Source: Bacteroidota bacterium
GTDB lineage: Bacteria; Bacteroidota; Bacteroidia; Palsa-965
Assembly (NCBI GenBank): GCA_020402865.1
Contig: JADBYT010000008.1
Span: 1 to 64,000 of the forward strand
Direction of reading: 5' to 3'
DNA: 64,000 nucleotides
Below the pieces are notes generated by a model that ran no database searches, was not told where the DNA came from, and worked only from the letters and a program-made list of their open reading frames with translations. A program made the translations under genes and the position numbers. Shown here one piece after another: positions 1-10,994 of this stretch. The first letter of the stretch is position 1, and each line of letters opens with the position of its first letter.

Positions 1-180
1 GCAGCGAACAACCAATCACAGTGAGCGCAGCGAACAACCAATCACAGTGAGCGCAGCGAACAACCAATCACAGTGAGCGCAGCGAACAACCAATCACAGT
101 GAGCGCAGCGAACAACCAATCACAGTGAGCGCGGCGAACAATCAATCACAGTGAGCGCAGCGAACAATCAATCACAAAGC
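1..180. repeat. 26-bp tandem repeat array, about 7 units
   Basis: Seven head-to-tail units begin at 1, 27, 53, 79, 105, 131 and 157. The first five are identical; the sixth has A-to-G and C-to-T changes, and the seventh is truncated and diverged (CAAAGC end). Each unit contains GAGCGCAGCGAAC and AATCACA. There are no unique spacers, so this is a minisatellite-type array and not CRISPR. It runs off the left edge of the window, so its true copy number is unknown. It ends 18 bp before the start codon of the first gene. Confidence 0.95.
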
Positions 181-198
181 GAATAAAAAACAGATCAC

Positions 199-657
199 AT
201 GGATCCGATCTTCAAAAAACTCAACGTAAAATCCCAACCCGAACTCCTCGTCCTCAACGCCCCGGACAGCTTCCGCACACACATCGAAGCGATGAACGAA
301 TTCACCCCCATCCGCGAAAAACTCGCAGGAATAAAATCGCTTCAATTCGCCCTCGCATTCGTTACCAAACAAACCGAAATCGACCAGCTCATTCCCAAAC
401 TCGCACAGTTGCTCGATGGCGATGGAATGATCTGGTTTGCCTATCCCAAAGGCACTTCTAAACGCTACAAATGTGATTTTAACCGCGACACCGGCTGGAA
501 CAGCGTGGGCGATCAAGGCTTCGAACCGGTACGCATGGTAGCTATCGACGAAGACTGGTCGGCCCTACGATTCCGCCGTGTCGAACACATTAAGGTGATG
601 ACACGCGGCAAAAAAATTACATTCACCGAAGAAGGTAAAAAGCGCATCAATAAATAA
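199..657 (+). CDS. small hypothetical protein (DUF3052-like)
   Basis: A 152-residue soluble protein with no signal peptide or membrane segment. A central stretch, GMIWFAYPKGTSKRYK at about residues 77-92, and the pattern hydrophobic-strand / basic loop / DWSALRFRR resemble small DUF3052-type proteins of Bacteroidota; this is a resemblance from memory, and no function is known to me. The basic tail (KKITFTEEGKKRINK) is notable. It starts directly after the 26-bp repeat array and converges on gldN, with a bidirectional hairpin terminator between them. The ATG at 199 is the first start after the repeats; no strong Shine-Dalgarno site is seen. Confidence 0.7.
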   Translation: MDPIFKKLNVKSQPELLVLNAPDSFRTHIEAMNEFTPIREKLAGIKSLQFALAFVTKQTEIDQLIPKLAQLLDGDGMIWFAYPKGTSKRYKCDFNRDTGWNSVGDQGFEPVRMVAIDEDWSALRFRRVEHIKVMTRGKKITFTEEGKKRINK

Positions 658-700
658 ACCGCATCCGTTTGTACTCACACATTCACATACTGATCAAAAA

Positions 701-730
701 AAACGGGCGATGAAAATTCATCGCCCGTTT
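701..730. terminator. bidirectional rho-independent terminator
   Basis: A perfect 13-bp stem (AAACGGGCGATGA / TCATCGCCCGTTT) with a 4-nt loop AAAT, flanked by an A-run on the left and T-run on the right. It lies between the converging gene at 199-657 and gldN, so it can end both transcripts. Confidence 0.85.
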
Positions 731-749
731 TGCTTATACTGTTTTCGTA

Positions 750-1613
750 TTAGAAGTGCCAGAGATCATGCTCATACACAAAGATGTCGTTCTTAATACG
801 CTCCGACTCAAACAAGGCATCAAGACCTTGTGTGTAGCCACGGATGGTACGGTCAAACACGTTGGTTTCTTTGTGAATGTAGCTCTGGAACATACGCTTC
901 CAGAAAATATCGTCGAGTGAACGGCGCTCGGCATCAGACTTGGTGTTGTACACCTCGCTGCGGGCAAATACCGGACGGCACTGCGGGAAGTAAACCCAGA
1001 AAAGGGCCTTGTAACCTACCACCTCGCCGCTCGACGGGTCTTTCTTTTCCTGAAGGGGACACAAACCAAGGATGCGCACATCCATCACCGAACGCTGTTT
1101 ATCGAAGAACCAGTCTTCTTTAATCCAGTAGGCCTTTACATCAATCGAGGTAAGTTCCGTACGAACCGGCGAAATAATGTAAGTGCCCGGGTTGTTCGGG
1201 TCTTCAGTTTGCTGTGTCGAGTCAACCTGCACGAAAAGATCCTGCAGCTGGGCTTTCGACATTTTCACCTGAAACTCATCGTCAAGTGCCGCATTGTCGA
1301 AGGCAAAGATATCGCCATCAAGCAGTGCCTTTTTGATTACGTCAAACAGGCTTTTGCGGTTGTTGATCGGTGTTTCAGGATAGTACAGCGGGTGGTTGAA
1401 CTTCTCACGAAGTTCAATGGTACGCCATACGCGCTTCGACCACATCACATCAGCCTCGCGGAGATGGGTGTAAGGAATCGGGCGGCGGTTGATCGTATTT
1501 TCCTTGTTGTAGATCTGATCAGGGAAAGTAGGATCAAGTACCTGAGCATGACCGATCTGCGCAAAAAATGCTGCGGCAACAATCAGTAACAAAGCAAACT
1601 TGATGGTTCTCAT
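750..1613 (-). CDS. gldN: type IX secretion system protein GldN/PorN
   Basis: A 287-residue periplasmic T9SS component with an N-terminal signal peptide (cleavage expected after GHAQ, about residue 24). In the family GldN/PorN forms the outer-membrane-associated ring with the GldK/PorK lipoprotein and contacts GldM/PorM. Family features visible here are the RPIPYTHLREADVMWSKRVW stretch near residues 44-63, the conserved central ISPVRTELTSIDVKAYWIKEDWFFD-type region, and the usual size. The start has a good Shine-Dalgarno site (GAAGGAGGATTC) just upstream. It is the last gene of gldKLMN, 25 bp after gldM, and is followed by the terminator at 701-730. Confidence 0.96.
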   Translation of the reverse strand: MRTIKFALLLIVAAAFFAQIGHAQVLDPTFPDQIYNKENTINRRPIPYTHLREADVMWSKRVWRTIELREKFNHPLYYPETPINNRKSLFDVIKKALLDGDIFAFDNAALDDEFQVKMSKAQLQDLFVQVDSTQQTEDPNNPGTYIISPVRTELTSIDVKAYWIKEDWFFDKQRSVMDVRILGLCPLQEKKDPSSGEVVGYKALFWVYFPQCRPVFARSEVYNTKSDAERRSLDDIFWKRMFQSYIHKETNVFDRTIRGYTQGLDALFESERIKNDIFVYEHDLWHF

Positions 1614-1638
1614 GATGAATCCTCCTTCAGAAGATTGT

Positions 1639-3291
1639 TTACTTCACTTTAATATTCACACCAGGGATTTTACGGAGCGATCCGTCGGGGCCCTGAACCG
1701 TAATCTGTTCAAAGAACACTTTCCCGCCGGGCTTCGCGCTGGCAAGAAGTGTTTTCATTTCTGGTGTTAGCGCCGGACCGTTGGCTTTTTTATCCACGAA
1801 TACGCCGTTTACGTTCATCGACATCACGAACGATACCACTTTGAACGAAAGGTCGAAATCGAAGTTTTCCATACGGGCAAAGATACCGCTGGCTGCATTG
1901 AGCTCACCTTTGTTCATCTGTCCGTCGCCTTTGATGTTGCCGAGGTAAGCTACCGGATCCGGTACACGCTTAATACGGAACTCGAAGCTACCCATCGACT
2001 TGCTGGCGCCGTTCAGTTTGGCGTTTACGCTGATGGTTGCTTTTGCACCTTGTGATACACGTACAATATAATCACCCGGCTTACCGGCAGAGGTAATTGT
2101 TCCGCCTGTCATTGAAGGTGTAATATCGCTGGGAGCCACACCGGCAGCTGAAATACTAACCGGATTGTCCACACCAATGTAAAACACGTTCATTTTGGTG
2201 GGTGATACCGCAGCCGAAGGCGCAGCTACCATGTACTCCGATTTGAACGGATACGAAGAGTAAGTGCCATCGGGCTTTTTCACACGGATAAGACCTGACC
2301 ACTGCTGCAAACCGGTTGAACCGGCGCTCACTTCGTAAAGGCTCATGCCGTCAGCACCAGGCTTCACGGTAGTTGAGTCAATCGGACCAATAGGCTTGCC
2401 GGTTACAGTATCCACTTTGCACAGCCATACAGACGGAGCCTGTGTGGAGTTGTAAGCAGCTACAAGGATGTTGGCGGTGTATTTCTCACCGGTAAGTACA
2501 TAGCTTGTAGGAGCAATTACACGTGCAGCCACAGCATCAAATTTGAAGTCGTTTTTGTTGATTGAGCTGAGAAGCTCGTTCACCACGTCGCCTTCGGTAT
2601 TTTTGATGTCATTCTGAATACGTGCAAGGTTGGCAAGCATGGCCGATACGGGCATGTGGTAGAAATTGTACCATTCCCACGAAACCATTTTCTCGTTATC
2701 CTTTGAATACTGATCGGGCGTATCAAGAATGCTCAGGTTTTTACCAATTGAAGCTTTGGCCTTTTCATCAAGCTGCCCCAGCAGAAACTTCTTGTATTCA
2801 GCAAGTTTCTTTTTGAGCACGGCAGAAGGCTTGGTCGCTTCAATTGAGGCCGGATCATCACCAATCATAAAATTGGTGGGGATATCATAATCATCGGGCT
2901 TGGTAAGCCACTTCGCACGCAGCGTATCACCGGATTTAATCTTAGCCGGATCTTTATCGCCGGGAGCAAGACCGAATTCAACCTGAGCTTTAAGCTCTGC
3001 TTTAAGATCCTGAATGTATTTGAAGAGCTTGTTCGCTTCTTCTTTTACCTTCATGGCTTTGTCGTAAAGCGGTTTGGCCTTCTTTTCATCGTTAGCCATG
3101 GCTGAAGCAAACTGCTGATAAAGCAGACCGTTCTTGCCGTCAATACCACGGTTGGTATTAACCAGACCTTCTTCAATTACGATGAAGGAGTTGATAATCT
3201 CTTTCGAGATATTAAGCGCGAGAAGCGCGGTCAGCACGAGATACATCATGCCGATCATCTTCTGACGCGGAGTTTGTTTTCCACCTGCCAT
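1639..3291 (-). CDS. gldM: type IX secretion/gliding motor protein GldM
   Basis: A 550-residue protein starting MAGGKQTPRQKMIGMMYLVL, the very conserved GldM N-terminus, with a single membrane helix at about residues 12-33 and a large periplasmic remainder. In the family GldM/PorM dimers pair with GldL in the inner membrane to form the proton-driven T9SS motor and reach through periplasmic domains D1-D4 to the GldK/N ring. Length fits (roughly 510-560 residues). A strong Shine-Dalgarno site (AAGGAGG) precedes the ATG. It sits between gldL (52 bp upstream) and gldN in one transcription unit. Confidence 0.97.
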   Translation of the reverse strand: MAGGKQTPRQKMIGMMYLVLTALLALNISKEIINSFIVIEEGLVNTNRGIDGKNGLLYQQFASAMANDEKKAKPLYDKAMKVKEEANKLFKYIQDLKAELKAQVEFGLAPGDKDPAKIKSGDTLRAKWLTKPDDYDIPTNFMIGDDPASIEATKPSAVLKKKLAEYKKFLLGQLDEKAKASIGKNLSILDTPDQYSKDNEKMVSWEWYNFYHMPVSAMLANLARIQNDIKNTEGDVVNELLSSINKNDFKFDAVAARVIAPTSYVLTGEKYTANILVAAYNSTQAPSVWLCKVDTVTGKPIGPIDSTTVKPGADGMSLYEVSAGSTGLQQWSGLIRVKKPDGTYSSYPFKSEYMVAAPSAAVSPTKMNVFYIGVDNPVSISAAGVAPSDITPSMTGGTITSAGKPGDYIVRVSQGAKATISVNAKLNGASKSMGSFEFRIKRVPDPVAYLGNIKGDGQMNKGELNAASGIFARMENFDFDLSFKVVSFVMSMNVNGVFVDKKANGPALTPEMKTLLASAKPGGKVFFEQITVQGPDGSLRKIPGVNIKVK

Positions 3292-3342
3292 TGCTGTAAA
3301 CCTCCTTGGTTACGTTTGACGTTTAGTTGGTTACAGCCGCAA

Positions 3343-4215
3343 TTAGCGGCGAACATTCATTGCGGTGAGCATATTGCCGTACACGGTATTCAACTGCTCG
3401 AGGTTTGTAGCGAGCGTGTTGATTTCCTGACGGTACTTCTGAGTATCGTCGAGTGATTCGTTGAGGTTGCTCAGTACACGGCCAATTCCTTCGTAAAGGG
3501 TGTTGGTGGCTTTGAGGTGCTCGTTCGAACCCTGCAGCTGAAGTTCGTAGGCTGCGTTGAGAGCCGACAGGTTCTTGGAAATTTTACCAAGCTGATCGTT
3601 GTAGTTCTGCGACTCCTCGTTGGCAAGTGCAAACGACTCAAGCGTTTTGGCTGCACGGCCATAAGCACCGGCAAGCTGATCAACTGAACTGCTCACGCTT
3701 TCGTTGGCGCGCTCATAAGCCTGAGACAACGCAGATACGGTGCCCGAAGCCTTGTTCATATTGTCAGAGAACTCTTTAGAAGCCACGCTGGCATCAGCAA
3801 TTTCTCCAAGTTTCTGGGTGCTGTCGCTCAAACGCTGGAAGCCCTGACCAAGACTTTCGAGAAGCTCTGGTCCTATTTTCGCTTCTTCAAGCATCTTGTC
3901 TAACTGACCGGTGATTGAATCACCTTCTTTCGAAGCAGAAGCAAGTTCACGTCCACGTCCACCTTCCTCGTCATTAATTCCGGCAAGTTCAGGATAAACA
4001 AGCGTCCAGTCAACGTCTTCATGCAAAGGTTCAAATGCAGAGAAGAAGAAGATTACGGCCTCCGTTCCAAGTCCGATTACAAGCATAGGACCTGCAAAAG
4101 GCCAGTGCATGATTTTAAAGAGAGCTCCTACGATTACAACTGCTGCGCCAAAACCGTAAAGCTTGGCCATGAAGTTTTTCCACTTCTTACTTGCAAAGAG
4201 ACTGTTACCGCTCAT
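3343..4215 (-). CDS. gldL: type IX secretion/gliding motor protein GldL
   Basis: A 290-residue protein with two adjacent N-terminal membrane helices (about residues 18-36 and 40-62; motif FKIMHWPFAGPMLVIGLGTE), the hallmark of GldL. An acidic cytoplasmic region with long predicted coiled coil follows (repeated LSQAYERANES / LSALNAAYELQLQ heptads). The glutamate in the second helix (TEAVIFF) matches the membrane-embedded acidic residue implicated in proton use by the GldLM motor. The long coiled-coil tail is closer in size to PorL of Porphyromonas (about 300) than to Flavobacterium GldL (about 215). It lies between gldK and gldM; no strong Shine-Dalgarno site is visible. Confidence 0.96.
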   Translation of the reverse strand: MSGNSLFASKKWKNFMAKLYGFGAAVVIVGALFKIMHWPFAGPMLVIGLGTEAVIFFFSAFEPLHEDVDWTLVYPELAGINDEEGGRGRELASASKEGDSITGQLDKMLEEAKIGPELLESLGQGFQRLSDSTQKLGEIADASVASKEFSDNMNKASGTVSALSQAYERANESVSSSVDQLAGAYGRAAKTLESFALANEESQNYNDQLGKISKNLSALNAAYELQLQGSNEHLKATNTLYEGIGRVLSNLNESLDDTQKYRQEINTLATNLEQLNTVYGNMLTAMNVRR

Positions 4216-4279
4216 TGGTGTGCTTGTTTGTTTGGTTAAGGTTAAATATTAAACTATTTGGTAGAGGAGTGTGTCCGGT

Positions 4280-5689
4280 TTAGAGGGCGTCGTCTTTTGA
4301 ACGACCAAGGAAAGTCATCACGCAGCGGAAACCCACATAACATTTTGCGGTATCCTGATATTCATAGGTGCGTGAGCTGTTCTGCAGATAGAATCCAACG
4401 TCTTTCCAGGAACCGCCGCGGATTACTTTGCGGCACAGTACAGGTACATTTTCATCCTGTACAGTGGTTTCGTACTCGTAGTTGGTGTTCAAATCGTGCA
4501 TAAAGTCATAAGCAGACTCGTCGAAAGCGTTTGAGGTCCACTCAGCAGCATTACCCGCCATGCAATAGAAGCCCCAGTCGTTCGGGTTGTAAGCGAAGAT
4601 ATTTACAGTGTGGAAACCACCGTCGTCGATATACGAACCGCGCATCGGCTTAAAGTTACCGAGGAAGCAGCCACGGGCATTACGAATGTAAGGACCGCCC
4701 CAGGGATACGGGCTGAGCTGCAGACCACCACGTGAGGCGTATTCCCACTCTGCCTCGGTAGGCAAACGGAAATCCTGAACCGTAGCTTCGTCGTTGCTCG
4801 AAAGGAAGTTGTTGAGCAGCATGGTACGCCATACGCAGAACGCGCGGGCCTGACGCCAGGTTACTCCAACCACCGGATAATCGTCGTAAGCCGGGTGCCA
4901 GAAATACATGTTGGTCATCGGCTCGTTAAACGAATAGGTGAAATCGTGAATCCAGGCAAGTGTGTCGGGATATACGTTAATGATATCCTTAATAATGAAC
5001 ACACTGCGATCAAGACCGGATTTACCATTTACAGTATAGCTTCCCTGTCCGGTAGGCCACTGACGGCCGTTCTGGCCGGGGGTGGTTTTGGGGACAAAAC
5101 GGTTTGCCTTCTTGGCAGCCGTTTTCAGGTCGATACGGTAATACTCATAAATGAGTTTACGCGTATCAATTTCCTTGCGGCCCCAGAAACGCTCGTTGGC
5201 AGGAAGATACATGGGATCAAGGGCTTCCTTGTATTCCACGGTGGTTTCACCCCAGTCCACTTTTTCGGCACGGTTCAGCGGCGGCGGATCAGGATAATCA
5301 TCGCCAATGTAAACAGGGCCATTGTCTTCATAGCCACGGAAATCTTCTTCGAGAATGAGGAATTCCTCAAACTCCTCGGAGAGCAGACGACGGGCGATGG
5401 AGTCCCTTACATCATATACAAACTGACGATACTCGTTGTTCGAGATCTCAGTCTGATCCATGTAAAACGCCTGCAATGAGATCGTTTTGGACTTAGTGGT
5501 GTGTGCATACGGAATGTCCTCATCGCTGGGGCCCATGTTGTAGCTGCCCATCGGGCAATACAGCATTCCATACGGGTCGAACGGATACCATCCCGGACGA
5601 TCTTGTACGCCCATCAGCTGTCCATTCTCCGTATTACACGAAGATGCAACAAGCATCGTTATCGAACCCAGAAACAATAGTCGTTTCAT
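4280..5689 (-). CDS. gldK: type IX secretion lipoprotein GldK/PorK
   Basis: A 469-residue lipoprotein. The open frame extends 40 codons further upstream, but the start is placed at 5689: it gives a lipoprotein signal (MKRLLFLGSITMLVASSC, lipobox Cys at residue 18) and is preceded by AGGAGG. The body is a formylglycine-generating-enzyme (FGE-sulfatase) fold used structurally in T9SS: IYAHTT-linked MDQTEISNNEYRQFV, FRLPTEAEWEYASRGG, WTSNAF and VIRGGSWKD motifs appear in order. In the family it pairs with GldN in the ring under the outer membrane and is not thought to be an enzyme. First gene of gldKLMN. Confidence 0.96.
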   Translation of the reverse strand: MKRLLFLGSITMLVASSCNTENGQLMGVQDRPGWYPFDPYGMLYCPMGSYNMGPSDEDIPYAHTTKSKTISLQAFYMDQTEISNNEYRQFVYDVRDSIARRLLSEEFEEFLILEEDFRGYEDNGPVYIGDDYPDPPPLNRAEKVDWGETTVEYKEALDPMYLPANERFWGRKEIDTRKLIYEYYRIDLKTAAKKANRFVPKTTPGQNGRQWPTGQGSYTVNGKSGLDRSVFIIKDIINVYPDTLAWIHDFTYSFNEPMTNMYFWHPAYDDYPVVGVTWRQARAFCVWRTMLLNNFLSSNDEATVQDFRLPTEAEWEYASRGGLQLSPYPWGGPYIRNARGCFLGNFKPMRGSYIDDGGFHTVNIFAYNPNDWGFYCMAGNAAEWTSNAFDESAYDFMHDLNTNYEYETTVQDENVPVLCRKVIRGGSWKDVGFYLQNSSRTYEYQDTAKCYVGFRCVMTFLGRSKDDAL

Positions 5690-5702
5690 TTTGCCTCCTT
5701 TA
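5687..5702 (-). promoter_or_regulatory. Shine-Dalgarno site fixing the gldK start
   Basis: On the minus strand CTAAAGGAGGCAAA directly precedes the ATG at 5689. This canonical site together with the lipobox 17 codons downstream outweighs the longer open frame that reaches 5809. Similar AGGAGG sites precede gldM and gldN, which suggests strong translation of this operon. Confidence 0.75.
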
Positions 5703-5896
5703 GTTTCCCTTTGTAAAGTAGTTTCCTTTTCAGGTGTTCCTTTATTAAAAACGCTGGCAACGTTTCCCAAATTGCCCTCATCATGCAGAAAATCATCATG
5801 TGCCTCCACATGATGACTTCTACATATATGAAATCGTTTTTACGAAGATAATGTCTTTTTGTTACTTAATGGTTAGTTTCCGATCAGGCGCCCAAA

Positions 5897-6889
5897 TTAA
5901 TCAAAGATTCGGACAGAACCATGACCCTCACGAACTGTTTTGATAACGATCGGGATACAATAGTTTACAAACAGCTCGAAAGAACCATTATTATAGTCAT
6001 TCAGGCGTGAAGTAGTAAAATCGTATGCAAAACCGATTTTCAAACCTGCATCCGGGTTATCACCCACCTGCTTCTGAAAACCAATCATCGGGCATATCGC
6101 ATCCTGGAAACGGTAAGAAAGACCACCCCAGAACTGATTGTTATATACCATAAGTGCATTAATATCGAACTGAGTAACCGTAGCGTCTGATTTCACGAGG
6201 AAAGACGGACGGAGTTCCCAGTTGCCAAGCGGGAAGTTCATACCACCGGTGAGGAAGTAGTGACGGGCCAGCTTGTAAGCGAGTGAGTGAGGTGTTGTAC
6301 CAATAGTTACGCTTCCGTCGTCAATAGTCGAAGCCGGGAGGTGGGTGGATGAAGCGCCGAACCACATGTTCTGGCGCTGGAACCAGATACCAAAGCCCAT
6401 ATCGAAATTGGTTTTCTTGATCAGCGGGGGGATAGAGCCGTCCTGCTGCCAGTTGGTAGTGGCCAGCCACTGCTGACTTGAGCCCTGCGGGCCTACGCGT
6501 TTGCTGAGCGCGCCCAGTTCGAGACCGATGCCGAGGGTGCTTCCGCCATTCTCATAACCGCCTTTAATCGGAATATGGAATGAATAAGCTGCACGGTAAG
6601 CCATATTCTGCTCGAAACCGAGCTTATCATACATTACGTTAAGGGCAACGCCGCCTCTAAGTTTCGGCAGGAACATGTCGCCGGAAAATACACCACTCTG
6701 GGGTGAACCGTCAAAACCGGCCCACTGCTGGCGGGCAATACCCGAGAAACAGAGTGCATGACGGATGCCGGCGTAGCCCGGGTTCATGAACATTTTATTA
6801 AACATGAACTGGGTAAACTGCGGATCCTGCTGCGCCGAGGCAGTGAGTGCAAATACCGCAAATGCAAGCGTAGTAAGGGTTTTCTTCAT
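5897..6889 (-). CDS. PorP/SprF family type IX secretion outer-membrane protein
   Basis: A 330-residue beta-barrel protein. The start is set at 6889, where a clean signal peptide begins (MKKTLTTLAFAVFALTASAQQ); 35 further in-frame codons upstream do not look like protein. The mature N-terminus, DPQFTQFMFNKMFMNPGYAG, is the diagnostic PorP/SprF opening, and LSYRFQDAICPMIGFQ plus a C-terminal strand pattern complete the family. These proteins sit in the outer membrane, link to the T9SS core, and some are devoted to particular cargo. It lies directly upstream of gldK, as in many Bacteroidota. Confidence 0.93.
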   Translation of the reverse strand: MKKTLTTLAFAVFALTASAQQDPQFTQFMFNKMFMNPGYAGIRHALCFSGIARQQWAGFDGSPQSGVFSGDMFLPKLRGGVALNVMYDKLGFEQNMAYRAAYSFHIPIKGGYENGGSTLGIGLELGALSKRVGPQGSSQQWLATTNWQQDGSIPPLIKKTNFDMGFGIWFQRQNMWFGASSTHLPASTIDDGSVTIGTTPHSLAYKLARHYFLTGGMNFPLGNWELRPSFLVKSDATVTQFDINALMVYNNQFWGGLSYRFQDAICPMIGFQKQVGDNPDAGLKIGFAYDFTTSRLNDYNNGSFELFVNYCIPIVIKTVREGHGSVRIFD

Positions 6890-7022
6890 AGGTCGCAAGT
6901 GTTTTGCCACACGTTTTCCTGTGTTAATAGTACTCAGGCGGTGGCTAAGATAGTTATTCGTTTTGATTATCCAAGTATTTTTCAACGTTTCCATGTTCGT
7001 TTTTCTTTCCGGGGTTCGGTTT

Positions 7023-8210
7023 TCAACTCAGCTTTTGAAAAGTCTGCCACCAGCGGTCGGGCATTTCCTCGCTGCAGGCCACTTCGTAGTCATTGTAACT
7101 GCACGGCACCAGCGCATGCCGTTCGAAACGTAATTTCTGATTGGGCGGATAGGGCACCTCCATCCACCAGCGGTCGCTGCGGGAGCTTTTGTAAAACACA
7201 ATTTCGTGCTTGTGATCCTTCAGGAAAACCCTGAAACGGGTGTAATCGGTTTTGTCGGTAAACGGGAAATCCTGTTTCCGGTTATAAAAGCCATCGGCAA
7301 AGCACCATACCATTTGCGCGGCGAGGTGAGCGGTCTGGCCGCGAAAATCAAATGCCGGGTTTATTTCGTAGATGCCAAACGAGCTGAGCTTATCGCTGAT
7401 ACCGGCATACCGGGCCAGGCGGCAGGCTTCATCGCCGGTAAAGCCGTTGGGGGTGGCATTGGCGTTGCCGGGTGCTTCGCCCAAACGCACCGCACCCATA
7501 TCAAAGCTGATCAGATCGGCATTGCGGATTACCGGTTCGGCCAGTTCGGGGGCGCTGCGCACCTGCCCGAGGCGGTGCACATCGAAATTCAATTTACCCA
7601 TCAGCTCCACCGACGATTGTTCGACGAAATAGGTCTGGTAGCCGAGGTTGCTGAAATTGAACAGGAAATTGGGCTGGTGCAGAATAATCCGGCTCAGGTA
7701 CGAACTGCTGTTCAGTTCATCACCCGAATCACCGATATCGAACATGGGATCAATGGCCAGCAGGTTTACCGTTTGCTCAATGGCTTCGTAGGCCAGATAT
7801 TGGGCGTAGGTTAAATCCTGTCCCCCGCCAAGAATAATGGGAATGATATTTTGCCGGAGCAGTGCCCCCATTACGGTTTTCAGGGCGTAATCGGTATCGG
7901 CCGGTGTATGCCCGGCATTGATATTGCCGAGGTCAATCATGTGCAGCGGCCAGTGGCCGGCATGCAGGCGGTAGAGGTATTCGCGTACCGTATCGGGCGC
8001 CATTGAACAGCCGTCGTTGCCCGGTGTGCGGCGGCCTTCGCATACACCAATGAGCGCCATTTTTGCGCCTTCGTGTGTGGGGTAGCCGTTTTCGGAGGTA
8101 TGAATACGCATCAGACTTCCGAACTGGGAGGCCTGATAAGGCCGCCCGCCCGAGATCCGTTCAAAATCGACCGGCGTGAAAAAGTCTGAATAGTCTGTAG
8201 CGATTGACAT
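7023..8210 (-). CDS. arginase-fold (formimidoylglutamase-like) protein, probably without the metal site
   Basis: A 395-residue cytoplasmic protein with the ureohydrolase fold order: LGGGQDLTYAQY (127-138), LLAIDPMFDIGDS (150-162), LISFDMGAVRL (233-243). Arginases, agmatinases and formimidoylglutamases use six ligands from GGDHS, DAHxD and SxDxDxxDP for two manganese ions. Here the first His is Gln131, the second His is Met156, and the second Asp of the last motif is Gly239; Asp154, Asp158 and Asp237 remain. A binuclear manganese site is therefore unlikely and the usual hydrolase label is doubtful. It sits between topA and porP/gldK on the same strand. No His-degradation genes are nearby. Confidence 0.85.
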   Translation of the reverse strand: MSIATDYSDFFTPVDFERISGGRPYQASQFGSLMRIHTSENGYPTHEGAKMALIGVCEGRRTPGNDGCSMAPDTVREYLYRLHAGHWPLHMIDLGNINAGHTPADTDYALKTVMGALLRQNIIPIILGGGQDLTYAQYLAYEAIEQTVNLLAIDPMFDIGDSGDELNSSSYLSRIILHQPNFLFNFSNLGYQTYFVEQSSVELMGKLNFDVHRLGQVRSAPELAEPVIRNADLISFDMGAVRLGEAPGNANATPNGFTGDEACRLARYAGISDKLSSFGIYEINPAFDFRGQTAHLAAQMVWCFADGFYNRKQDFPFTDKTDYTRFRVFLKDHKHEIVFYKSSRSDRWWMEVPYPPNQKLRFERHALVPCSYNDYEVACSEEMPDRWWQTFQKLS

Positions 8211-8317
8211 GAGATGCTGTTCTGATGGTTATAACACAAAGATGGAGAAAAGATACAGCCCGCCGGGTTGGCGGGCTGTATGAGATATTGTAAACCGGAT
8301 GTTGAAAACGTGTGCGG

Positions 8318-10750
<2,433 letters not shown>

Positions 10751-10927
10751 ACAAAATGTGTTACTTAAACATTCAACAAATTAGTGCCCCGGATTTCAGC
10801 CGGGGGGTGCAAAGAAAAACAAAGCAAAACCAAAATTGCAAATCTGATCCCTCACTTATTTCCTGTTTTTACCCCCCTTTACTACGTAAAGCCCCGCAAA
10901 TAATTTTTTTTACACCTTAACTGACAT

Positions 10928-10959
10928 TTTGGCAGATCGGGTATTTTTCCCTACTTTTG
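10928..10959 (+). promoter_or_regulatory. Bacteroidota-type promoter of miaB
   Basis: A -33 element TTTG at 10928-10931 is followed, after exactly 20 nt, by the -7 element TACTTTTG at 10952-10959. This matches the TTTG-N19-21-TAnnTTTG consensus of the Bacteroidota primary sigma factor. It lies 35 nt upstream of the chosen miaB ATG and inside the longer open frame, which is why the upstream start at 10929 was rejected. Confidence 0.8.
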
Positions 10960-10994
10960 CACCCCTTCTCCGTTTTTCCGGGAAGCGCAAAAAA

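Noticed and set aside
1-180. Possible CRISPR array
   Set aside because: Repeats are directly adjacent without unique spacers.
5690-5809. 40-codon N-terminal extension of gldK
   Set aside because: The Shine-Dalgarno site and lipoprotein signal at 5689 identify the true start.
7023-8210. Annotation as active formimidoylglutamase (histidine degradation)
   Set aside because: Three of six metal ligands are replaced and no hut genes are nearby.
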